Origin: Monoraphidium neglectum
Lineage: Eukaryota; Chlorophyta; Chlorophyceae; Sphaeropleales; Selenastraceae
Length of the DNA: 17,875 nt
Assembly (NCBI RefSeq): GCF_000611645.1
Contig: NW_014012637.1
Location: 1 to 17,875, forward strand
Reading direction: 5' to 3'
Positions 8,525 through 17,264 of this stretch are shown piece by piece. The notes beneath the pieces were generated by a model, which saw only the letters and a program-made list of their open reading frames with translations, ran no database searches and was not told the origin of the DNA. Each line of letters starts with the position of its first letter. Position 1 is the stretch's first letter. The position numbers and the translations under genes were made by a program.

Positions 8525-11500
8525 CTCAGGGGTTGCTTTCCGCCCTGGCCCATTATCACACGCAAGCGCGCTGCTTGTGTGTATGCAGTACGTCGCGCAT
8601 GCCGGCGCTCATCAGTGGCGTCCAGGCATCCCTGTGAGCCCCTCGCCATGCACTACTTTGCAGGACTGGCGCCACTACCCCAAGGCCCGCTTCATTTCAG
8701 AGTATGGCTGGCAGGTGGGAGCCATTCTAGCATAGACCTTTACGGATGTATTGTGCACTTGCGACAAGCTGGCACAGTTGTACAAGGCGATGATTCATCA
8801 AATCATCCATGCTGCACCATTGACGCTCGGAACCCGCCCTCTGGCCCTCCCTGGGTGCGTGCTGTGTGCACGATTCCCCCCAGCCACGGAGCCGATCGCT
8901 CCGGCTGCGGTGCACCCCCCAATACACGGGCTGCGGCGCTGCGCTGGCTTTCCTTTGTATCGTTTGTCCTCTTTTTTTTGTATCATGCATCACCCTTCCC
9001 CCCCTCCATCCACACAAAGCACACACAAAGCACACACCATTCCAGGGACCCCTCTCTTGTCCGGCTGGCGACCACCCGCCCGCATCTCCTGCCCGAAACA
9101 CCTGCACGCCCCGGTGCCCTTCTCATGGCACTGATATGACCCCAAAAGCAAACAACCATGCGCGCAACATATGGCCCCCGCTTATAACACCCCCCCTCTG
9201 CCAGAGCTACCCCTCGTGGCCCACCTACAGCGCCGCCACAGCGCCTGAAGACTGGAGCCTCCAATCCCAGATGCACGAATTCAGGTAGGGTTCAGGCTTC
9301 AGGGTTAGGGTACAGGGTCCCTGCCACGACTTCAGGTGGGGTCCCCTTCTGATTTTGCGATGCCTGATACTGGACAGAGCCGGCTTTGCTTCACCACCGA
9401 CCTGCATCATGCGCCTGCAGCCCCTCCCTCTTCCCCTCCACCCGACAAGCCACCGCTCCGACGGGACCCCGTTGCTCGCCGCCGCTCCCCTCGACGCAGG
9501 CAGCGCCACCCAAACGGCACGCGCGAGCTCCTCGCCCAAATGAATCGCCGCTTTAAGCTGCCGCCGTCCTGGCAAAACGTGCTGAGTCAGCAGGCGGGAG
9601 CTGACACGGGCACAGGGCACCACACCAGGGAGCTGCTGGTTTCAAGAGACCGGGACAGGGTGGAGATCAGGGATCATGATCCGGATTGGGATCTGAGGGG
9701 CAGTGGAGATGGGGCTTTGAACGAGGAGAGCAGCAGGAGCACAGGGAGGTCTGCTGCGAAGACGAAGGGGCAGGAGCAGCAGGAGTATGAGTCATGGATC
9801 TACCTGACACAGGTGGGGAGACTGGTGTGTGACCGTGATCTCAGATCAGCAAATCTTGATCTTGCAACTCTGTCAAATAAAATGCATCTATGTCAAATGA
9901 ACTGGTAGCGTATGAAGCCGGTGAGGCTCCCCTTGACTCATGGGGCCTTCTTTTGGTGGTGTGCTGTGCCAAGCGCCTAGCAGTGGTTTTGTGCAGCAGG
10001 GCAAGTAGTACGAGGAATGCAAGAATGGGCTTGCTGTCGGGCTGCCAGCCCCAAGCGCGTGCTGACCCCCTCGCCCTTGCGCGCCCCTCGGCGACTCCCT
10101 TGCCACCCTCCAAAAACAAACCGCACACCACAAACATGGCAACGTTGCCGATGACAACGACGATCACCACGCCAGCCGCACCCCCCCCCCCCCACACACA
10201 CACACCGCCAAAGGTCCAGCAGCTGCTGTGCTACGACACGTCCATCGGCCTCTGGCGCCGCCTCAGATCACAGCCAGGCGTGATGACCATGGGCGTCCTG
10301 TGAGTGCGCGGCCCGAGCGGCCCGACAAAGAGCGAGCTTGCACGCCGGCGCGCGGTGTATGCTGTGCAGCCGCAAATATGAGCAAGATACTTCATGATCT
10401 GCCAGATCTGCCAGCTCAGGGCTTGCGCCTGCGTGCAGGCGCACCCGCGGCCGGGCGGCTCGTCCATGCCGGTGTGCATGCCGCTGTCTTTCAGCCAGCA
10501 AAGCGACTGTCATTCGGCTGTCATCCGGCCCAATCCTCAGCGTGCTCAGCCTCGTCACCCACCTCAAACAGCCCCCCTGGCCCGCCCAACCCCCTACCAC
10601 ATCCACCGCACTCACTGCAACCCCCCGCACCCATCCCCCAACCACACCCACTGCAACCCACAGTACCCACCCATTGACCGCATCCATCACACATTCCCTG
10701 CACCCACTGCACCCAAACGCAGCTACTGGCAGCTGAATGACATCTGGGCGGGCGCCAGCTGGAGCAGCATAGACCACGGCGGCCGCTGGAAGCCGCTGCA
10801 CTACGGCGCGGCGCGGCTGTTTGCCCCCCTGGCGCTGTCAGTGGCCGAGTCAGAGGACGGAGCATTGGAGGTGGGGATCAGTTTGGGGCTGTGTGTGTGT
10901 TTCCTTTCAGATTGGCAAGGAGGGAGACAAGCGCCCCTGAAGGCTAGGCCGGGGGGCTTGGGAGGATGCTGCTATAGCTGTTTGATATCGTGTGTGTTTG
11001 GGGGCGGGGACGGGCCCACACGGCGAGTGCCGCCGCACGCTTGACGGCGGGCAAGGGTGAGGGGTGCCTCGGTGCAGAATGATGGTGAGGCTTGAAGGGG
11101 TTGGTAGGGTGGTTGTGTGGGTGGGGGGGACTGCGCATCAGGGATGCAAGCGGGGCGAAGCAAGGTACGTTTTCAGTCGCTGGGGGGGGGGGGTCACAAG
11201 TCTGGCGGAGCAAGGGAGAGGGGTTGAGGGGGACTGTCTGGGTATGCCAGGGGGTCCGCTGCAGGGCTGTGGGCAAGGCCACAGGCACAGAACAGAACTT
11301 GGTTGAGGATTCTGGTGCAAAGAGCCTCAGAGCTGCAGGCTCACTGGGACTTGAACAGGGGACATTTGTGCCGAGTGCAAAAACACAATGGCGAGCTTTG
11401 AACTCGCACATGCTTGCCACCACCCTCCGAGCACCGCCGCCCGCCTGGACGCGCCCCGCCCGGCCGGCGGACCCTGTTGGATCCCTGTCGAGAAGGAGAA

Positions 11501-12358
11501 AATCCTCTTGTGGGCAGCTAATCTGCCCCTTCGACTGCCAGCGACACCCGACGCTTCTGGCCCCACCACCTGCGACACCCCTCTGTCAGCACCACCCGCC
11601 ATAACAACCTATCACCACCCTTCCGCGGCAACTCTTGCTCACATCAGGTGTACGCCATCAGCGACCTGCGGGAAGCGATCACTGTCGATATCAGAGTCGC
11701 CGTCCACTCTGTATCATCATCAGCAGCACCTGAGCAAGGCGGCGACGGCGACCGCCGCCGCCCACACCTCGGCCGCGGCGAGGCGGGCAGCGGCGGAGCG
11801 TGCAGCGGGAGGGACCGAGCCGCGGCGAACGCGGGGACGGCCCGCGCGGGCGGCGCAGTGGTCAGGGTGCCGGGCGGCGCGGCGGCGCGCGTGTTCAGCT
11901 CGAGCGTCGAGGTGTTGCTCTCGAAGCTGCCCGGCTGCACACGGGACGCGTGCTTTGTGAATGTGTTCGCGACGCCCGCCGCCGGCCGCGGCCGCGGTGC
12001 CGACGGCGGCGGCGGCGACGGCGGCGAGGCCGCCCCTGCTGCGGCAGAGGCGACCTACTTCCTCGGACCGTTCAAAAACCTGCCGCTGAGGGACCCCGAG
12101 ATCCGGACCTCGGACTTCGAGCGCGCCCCCGGCCGCGGCGACGCCGTGACGTTCGTCGTGGCGGCGCGCGCCGCGGCGCCGCTCGCGTTTTGGGAGGCTC
12201 CGGGCCTGGCCGGGCGGTTCTCTGACAATGCAGTCACCCTGCTGCCTTGCGAGCCAAGGGTGATCACTTTTTTTGCTGCCGACGGCGCTGGCGTCACCCC
12301 GCAGCAGCTGCGGCGGGAGCTGCGGGTCACCAGCCTGTGGGACCACCAGCAATTCTAG
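3225..12358 (+). CDS. MANBA: Beta-mannosidase, glycoside hydrolase family 2, 18 exons, complete
   Basis: Removes terminal beta-linked mannose from the non-reducing end of mannosides, probably in the vacuole or outside the cell. Exons: 3225-3445, 3731-3916, 4164-4293, 4580-4718, 4891-5033, 5250-5957, 6308-6406, 6704-6780, 7067-7148, 7565-7726, 8076-8165, 8371-8421, 8664-8714, 9205-9284, 9500-9812, 10214-10299, 10723-10870, 11648-12358; total 3477 nt, 1158 residues. The ATG at 3225 opens a signal peptide ([18 protein letters not shown]). Family motifs in order: [26 protein letters not shown] (197-203), [62 protein letters not shown] (acid/base Glu613), [17 protein letters not shown] (nucleophile Glu709), [26 protein letters not shown], and a C-terminal Ig-like domain with [11 protein letters not shown] and [17 protein letters not shown]. 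It is longer than the usual 850-900 residues because of insertions at about 326-384, 401-492, 765-835 and 943-990. Intron 11 appears to be GC-AG. The small-exon boundaries rest on phase and conservation, without transcript data. Confidence 0.95.
8166..8370 (+). other. Probable GC-AG intron (intron 11 of beta-mannosidase)
   Basis: The exon ends AACGCGCAG and is followed by GCAAGC, a good match to the GC donor consensus (AG|GCAAGT). The acceptor is CCCCGCAG at 8363-8370. Splicing gives KRWSNAQ joined to [10 protein letters not shown] in phase 0, the continuous sequence expected for the family. The only nearby GT alternative is at 8142 (GAG|GTCAAA), also phase 0, which would delete eight residues (VKRWSNAQ). 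Confidence 0.7.
8478..8521. repeat. (GT)22 microsatellite in beta-mannosidase intron 12
   Basis: Forty-four bases of perfect GT dinucleotides between exons 12 and 13 (intron 8422-8663), starting 56 bases after the donor. Confidence 0.95.
10181..10204 (+). repeat. Poly-C(13) followed by (AC)n, intron 15 of beta-mannosidase
   Basis: Thirteen C residues, then CA dinucleotides up to about 10204, nine bases before the AAAG acceptor at 10210-10213. It serves as the pyrimidine-rich tract of this 3' splice site. Confidence 0.9.
11182..11193 (+). repeat. Poly-G(12) in intron 17 of beta-mannosidase
   Basis: Twelve consecutive G residues in the longest intron of the gene (10871-11647, 777 nt), complementary to the poly-C run at 10181-10193. 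Confidence 0.9.
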
Positions 12359-12840
12359 AGAGTCGAGTAGTTGCTGTTGACTCGGTGTTTGGGTTTGGCA
12401 CGTCGATGCATGGTGACATTTGATGTTTGGCCTCCTCAAGCCAATGGTGTCGGCGCCGTACATGCTGATGATTGGAAATTTGTTGCGGTCGCGCGTTGCA
12501 CTGCAAATCTGCACAGCAACTGCTGCCCACCGCAGACCTTGCAAGCCGGCAGCAGCACACGCGCAGATTATATGCAGCCCTCCTGCATGGCTGCGCCCGC
12601 AGCACTGACCACCCATGCCCGATGCCCTCAGTCCCGCCGCCTCGCTTGCAGCCCTGACTGACGATGCGCCCGCGCACCTCACCGTCCTGGCCCTCTGGGC
12701 GGCTGCGATGCCGCCGTGCTAGCCCAACAGCCTCGAAGGCTGGACGTTCTGAGTGGCCCTGCTGCCCTCACACGGACCCCAGTTAGCCACCGGCACTGCT
12801 GTCGGCCCTTCGTCCTCTGCTGCCACCACTGCCGCAGCCA

Positions 12841-12872
12841 CTGCCGCTGCTGCCGCTGCTGCCGCTGCTGCC
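12841..12872. repeat. CTGCCG/CTG nine-base-period repeat
   Basis: CTGCCGCTG units are repeated about three and a half times, and similar imperfect triplets extend on both sides (about 12815-12920). It translates to poly-Ala on the plus strand and in one minus frame, which explains the long Ala-rich open frames here. Confidence 0.75.
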
Positions 12873-13235
12873 ACAGCCGACGCCACCAGTAGTGCTGCCC
12901 TCCCTGCCGCCGCTGCCGCCGCACCTCCTGCACCCCCTCTGATGCCCTTGGTTGCTGCAGCGGCAGCCCCACTGCGGGGTCCTCCACTGCCCTCGCCAGC
13001 GACCCCGCGACCGCCGCCACAGAGCGCCACACCCCGGAGCTCCACCGCCTGGGATTTCGTCGCCGTTGCCGCCACTGCGCAGAGCCTCCCTGCTGCCTTC
13101 TGGCAGCACCACATGCAGGCTGATATGTCAGGCCATCAAGGCCCAGCTATCACCCTGCCTGCAAGCCATGGCCACAGCCCGAGATGGCGCGCCCTCCCGC
13201 AGGTGCCGCCCACGCCAGCACCGGCTGATGCTACA

Positions 13236-13240
13236 TGTAA
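13236..13240 (+). terminator. Putative polyadenylation signal TGTAA, beta-mannosidase
   Basis: TGTAA is the usual near-upstream poly(A) motif in chlorophyte algae. By eye this is the first plus-strand TGTAA after the stop at 12358. Assignment to this transcript is inferred; the distance of about 880 nt is long but within what algal 3' UTRs show. Confidence 0.4.
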
Positions 13241-13723
13241 CGCACTGTCGTACCGAGTGGGTGTGCAACACAGCCTGGGGTTTCCAGGGAGGCCCGGTCA
13301 CCCCTGGTGTCCCCCATAGCGTGCATGGTCTTGACAAGCCAGACAGCCGCAAGCCTCACACAGACCGAGAGGCATGTAGCGGAGCCATCAGACTGAGACA
13401 TGGGTGGCATGAGTCCATATTATCCACCTGCATTGCCCAGGGGAGCCCATCGGCTTGGATTTGAGACTTGTGACAGGATTTTGTCCAGGGCCACGAATGT
13501 GGGCCATGGTAAAACCAGCGATCCCAAGCGTACGGGAGGTCTGATTGATACAACGGGCAGAACTTGGATTGTTCACTGTGTGATTATACACTGGCCCAAG
13601 TTTAACAGCCCCATGTAGCCCCTGTACAGAGGACGGGGACAATGTGGCAATTGAGCAATGGGAGCGTGCGAGTGCAGTGAAGCAGCGGTGCTGCAACTTG
13701 GGGTTGCCAGGCAGCCAGGCCAG

Positions 13724-13878
13724 CCAATGCTCGCCAATAATATAAATTTCTATATGATGGTCGGATTGCCGCCACGAAGCCCATCGATTTGGGCCGTGGG
13801 AGGCGCTGATACTTTCTGTGGCGCGCGTCACGCACCACACAAGCATCCGGTTCTAGACGGGCGCCTCGCCTTTATAAT
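13724..13878 (+). promoter_or_regulatory. LHCSR promoter: two CCAAT motifs and TATA box
   Basis: A TATA box (TTTATAAT, 13871-13878) lies about 95 bases before the LHCSR ATG, so transcription should start near 13900-13910. Two CCAAT motifs ten bases apart lie at 13724-13728 and 13734-13738, followed by an AT-rich block with a second TATAAAT at 13741-13747. In Chlamydomonas, LHCSR genes are induced by high light through a CONSTANS/NF-Y complex, and NF-Y binds CCAAT. The same control here is inferred. Confidence 0.6.
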
Positions 13879-13971
13879 CCCCTCGCGCCTGTCCAGACAC
13901 ACTTTTGCGAGACACCTTCATTCTCATTCTTCAGCTCCGAGTAATCCTCCCTACCCTCTCCACACTCCACA

Positions 13972-15850
13972 ATGAGGACCATGCTCAACAAGGCCACCGC
14001 CCGCCCCTCCGTGGCGGTGCGCTCAATCTCGGGCAAGGCGTCCGTGAGCGGCAAGTCCACCGCTGCCGGCAAGGCCCAGACTGCCCGCGAGTGTGAGTGG
14101 CACGCCTCATGCGCGCGCCCTGCGCGCGTCTCCTGTGGCCATTGGTCCCTTATCGCGCTTTTGAACTCTAATAGGAGCCGCACGTGCTGACAGGGGCTGC
14201 CTCGGATCCGCATGCCGGCCAAACCACCACCGCGCGGGCATCCGGGCACCTGAATCCTTGAAGGGTCCTTAGAGCGGCCTCTGTGGACAACCAGGGCATT
14301 ACACATACGCCCATGAAAGCTCTGTCGCCAGGCGCTCACCCCTCGCGCACCCTGTGCAACCCCTTCAACCACGCAGACGCGGCCACCCTGCCCGGCATCA
14401 GCGAGCCCTTCCCCAACATCTTCGACCCGGCCAGTGCGTAACGGATGGATGCATAATCGCAGTAAAGCTCGAGGGAGGCCAGCTCGTAGCCAGATGTGCC
14501 CTGTGTCAGTGCATCTGCTGTGTGAGAATTGCGCTGTGCCCGGGCCACCCATGGCCACCAACGGGCACCAGACGACGGTCAGACACACGCACGGGCGCCA
14601 CTCACGGTCATGCCCTGTGCTCAACTGACATGACCCCACCCATCCGCGCACCCACAATAGACTTCCTGGAGACCGCCTCCGTCCGCGATGTGCGCCGCTG
14701 GCGCGAGAGTGAGATCATCCACGGCCGTGTGTCCATGCTCGCTGCCCTGGGCTTCGTCGTCGGCGAGAACCTGGAGGACTTCCCCGCCTTCTATGTGAGC
14801 AATCTGTGGAGCCCGCAGTGCCTTGCGCAGCACGACGTGGGAGAACTGTATCCCTGGCAGTCACAACCCCCTTTCTTGCCATTCACCTGACCCTTGTGCC
14901 GCCCATTGCGTTGCCTGTCACCTCCTGCACCCGGTCCTAGCCCTCACCCCCTTCCCTCCCCCACCACCCTGCCCAATGTACCGCAGAACTTCGACGGCCA
15001 GATCTCTGGCCCCGCCATCTACCAGTTCCAGCAGGTGGAGGCCCGCGGCGCCATCTTCTGGGAGCCCCTCCTGCTCGCCATCGGCCTGGCTGAGTCCTGG
15101 CGCGTGGCGGTCGGCTGGGCGACCCCCGTTGGCAACGGCTTCAACCAGCTCAAGGATGACTACGAGCTCGGTGAGCTTGCCGGCAGCCCCTGCATGGGAC
15201 CCCCTGCATGGGACCCCCTGCATGGCAGCCCCTGCACGGCAGCTTGAAATCTTGCACCACCTGCCTTGAACGCCTGGGAGTGTTGCGTGAGCCTCGTGCT
15301 CAGATGCGAGCTCTTCACTGCGGGCACAATATTCATACACACACACACACAAACGACACATCTCACTTATGTTAATTATTTTGAGTGGTCTCACCTCATT
15401 CCATTTCCCACTATCCAACCATCCCAACATGCAGGCAACCTGCTGTTCGACCCCCTGAACCTGGCCCCCACTGACCCCGAGGAGCTCAAGGTGCTGCAGA
15501 CCAAGGAGCTCAACAACGGCCGCCTGGCCATGATCGCCATCGCCGCCTTCACCGCCCAGGTGCGGGGCAGCCACCTGTCATCTCTGCTTTTGCATCCTGC
15601 AAGTCAACGCCTGCCAGATTGTCATGAGCTGTGCTCTGTTCCCCCTTGCAACTGTCTGCAGCTCGATGTTGTGCACTTTCTCTGACAGCCGAGCTCTGAC
15701 CTCACCCTCCCAACTCCCAAATTGCCCACCGCAAACCCACAGGAGCTGGTCAACGGCCGCGAGATCTTTGAGCACCTGTTCATCGGCGTGGAGAACGAGG
15801 TCATCGCCGAGGCCACCCTGGTCGAGAAGGAGATTGGCCTGATCCAGTAG
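13972..15850 (+). CDS. LHCSR: Light-harvesting complex stress-related protein LHCSR (LI818 family), six exons, complete
   Basis: Thylakoid chlorophyll/carotenoid protein that senses low lumen pH and dissipates excess light energy (qE). Exons: 13972-14092, 14332-14433, 14661-14794, 14987-15170, 15435-15559, 15743-15850; 257 residues. An alternative exon 2 acceptor before 14377 has the same phase and gives 242 residues. The N-terminus ([20 protein letters not shown]) is a chloroplast transit peptide rich in Ser, Ala, Arg and Lys. Helix 1 carries [21 protein letters not shown], helix 2 [16 protein letters not shown] and helix 3 [16 protein letters not shown], with the Glu/His/Asn/Arg pigment and salt-bridge residues in place. 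The match to Chlamydomonas LHCSR3 is very close ([21 protein letters not shown], GWATP-G-GFN-LKDDYE). Asp122, Glu229 and Glu232 align with its pH sensors D117, E221 and E224. The C-terminus ends at GLIQ, shorter than in Chlamydomonas. LHCSR1 versus LHCSR3 type cannot be decided. Confidence 0.96.
15187..15239 (+). repeat. 14-bp tandem repeat in LHCSR intron 4
   Basis: Four copies of CCCCTGCATGG (the last is CCCCTGCACGG) start at 15187, 15201, 15215 and 15229, exactly 14 bases apart, separated by GAC or CAG spacers. It begins 17 bases after the exon 4 donor. Confidence 0.85.
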
Positions 15851-15860
15851 ACGCTGCCCT

Positions 15861-15891
15861 CTCGCAGCCGCGTGCGAGGCTTGGCCTCGCA
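15861..15891 (+). promoter_or_regulatory. Alternative hairpins at the start of the LHCSR 3' UTR
   Basis: TGCGAGGC (15873-15880) pairs perfectly with GCCTCGCA (15884-15891) across a TTG loop. Its first six bases can instead pair with CTCGCA at 15861-15866 across a six-base loop. The two structures exclude each other. The element starts 10 bases after the stop codon. Any function is unproven. Confidence 0.5.
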
Positions 15892-16341
15892 GGGTTTGAC
15901 CCGGGACTGCGCCAGATTGGGCGCGGTGGGGGACGCAGCCCTCGGATTCGAGGGTGCCCCCGTTTTTGGAGAGGACGTGTTCGGGTGTGGGACTACGGAG
16001 CTGCTGCCAGGTTGATTTTCAAATCATCCCTGTGTTGCGGCCGGCCGGTGGGTCCGACGATGCCTTGTGGGTGCTGGCTCTGTGCCGAGCGCGCCGCCTT
16101 CTGATCGATTGTCGATCTTCATCAGCAGCACCACCGCGCATAGCGGGTGGCATCTCTCTGCGCCAGTTTTTCTCTCCCTTATGAGAGCTGAAGGGAGTTT
16201 GTTTGTGGGCAGTGGGTCATGCCGAGATGACGAGAATATTGAGATTTTTTGAGCTGTTGCCGACCTCGCGCCACCGGGCGCTGTACCCTGCCACTGCGCT
16301 GCGCGCAACTATATGCGTATAACACAACAACACACAAACGC

Positions 16342-16346
16342 TGTAA
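16342..16346 (+). terminator. Putative polyadenylation signal TGTAA, LHCSR
   Basis: First plus-strand TGTAA seen after the LHCSR stop at 15850, about 490 bases downstream, inside a markedly AC/AT-rich stretch (16305-16400). Both distance and composition suit a chlorophyte 3' end. Confidence 0.55.
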
Positions 16347-17264
16347 CACAATACAAACTCTACATTTGAGACATGACAACAGTGCAAGTATGCAAAAATG
16401 CGGCATGTAAGCCTTGCTGCTTGCACAGAACTTCGACCTCGGGCTTGAATTGTGTCGCTTGGCGTGCCAGCCGTCGTGCCAGTACACTGCTTGTTGAGCT
16501 GCCGACCAATCGGTGATAAACTGACCAGCCGGTGTTGAACTGTCCGCCGAGACGTGCATCATCTTGTGACCCCGCACCATCGAAGTGTGGGCAAGCTGGC
16601 GTTTTGAAGCAAGCAACACGATGCGTTTCTCACATCGGTGTCGTATCCCGTTTGGCCACGCAACCAAAGCCCTGCCCACAAGGACCGCATAACTAGAAAC
16701 AATGCCCTTGATGTGGCGAGGCAGGTCAGCAGGCACGTACCTGGCGAGGGGTGGGGGACCTGGTTGAAGGAGAGGTGACGGCTGATATATGAGCGTACCA
16801 GAGCTTTGACTGGGTGTGCCGTGATGCTGCGCCCGGTCCATGAAAGAGTGATGCAGCGCAGTGCTCAAACTCAAACAATTCACTGTCGGGTTGCTGTACA
16901 CACGGCCTACATTACTGGGCGTGATTCTGAGCACACCCGACGACGTGGTTCCGGTGGTGGTGGCGACGGTGCGTGACACACTGGAAGGGCATACGGTAAA
17001 ATGGCAAGGGCGATCGGATACCAGTTATGATACCTGCAGTGTCACCTCCTCCAAGCCAATCCCCGAAGCCCCGTGCTATCTCACCGCAAAGCATTGCAGC
17101 AAATCTGGTTCTTCTGTAGCCATCCACACGTCGCGCACGCTTCGCTCAAGTTTCTCTACGTGTCTTATTATCAAAAGATACCCTAAACGGCGTGATATTG
17201 CAGGCCGAGCTCGGACTTTCGTTGATCATCCCCGATCGACACCACCACAAGGCGCCTGGACACA
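16347..17264. other. Intergenic stretch, no supported gene
   Basis: About 0.9 kb between the LHCSR poly(A) motif and the next start codon. Base composition is less GC-rich than in the exons. An open frame on the minus strand (16979 to 16179) and one on the plus strand (16861-17457) both lack an ATG at their start and resemble no family I know. A 19-bp tandem repeat lies at 16504-16541. No clear TATA box precedes the ATG at 17265. Confidence 0.5.
16504..16541. repeat. Two imperfect 19-bp tandem units
   Basis: The units at 16504-16522 and 16523-16541 share 15 of 19 bases (pattern GACCA..CGGTG.T.AACT). The first unit contains a CCAAT motif. They may be binding sites or a chance duplication. Confidence 0.6.

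Larger units (their letters stand above)
12359..13700 (+). other. Long region without a supported gene; probable beta-mannosidase 3' UTR then spacer
   Basis: No convincing protein is encoded. An Ala/Pro-rich open frame at 12753-13319 (plus) lacks an ATG before its low-complexity part and comes from a CTGCCG/CTG-type repeat centred on 12841-12872. A 36-codon ATG frame at 12613-12723 shows no recognisable family. A TGTAA motif at 13236 is the first one seen after the mannosidase stop and would give a 3' UTR of roughly 880-900 nt. The part from about 13250 to 13700 shows nothing I can name. Confidence 0.5.

Noticed and set aside
11391..11407. tRNA T-arm-like hairpin on the minus strand (GCGAG-TTCAAAG-CTCGC)
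   Set aside because: The stem and TTCAA loop look right, but no matching acceptor stem, D-arm or anticodon arm exists at the expected distance, and it lies inside mannosidase intron 17.
12753..13319. 188-codon Ala/Pro-rich plus-strand frame as a gene
   Set aside because: It starts at GTG with a stop immediately upstream, its bulk is repeat-derived poly-Ala, and no domain or transit signal is visible.
13658..13975. 105-codon frame across the LHCSR promoter
   Set aside because: It covers the CCAAT and TATA elements and ends over the LHCSR start codon; no conserved content, so chance.
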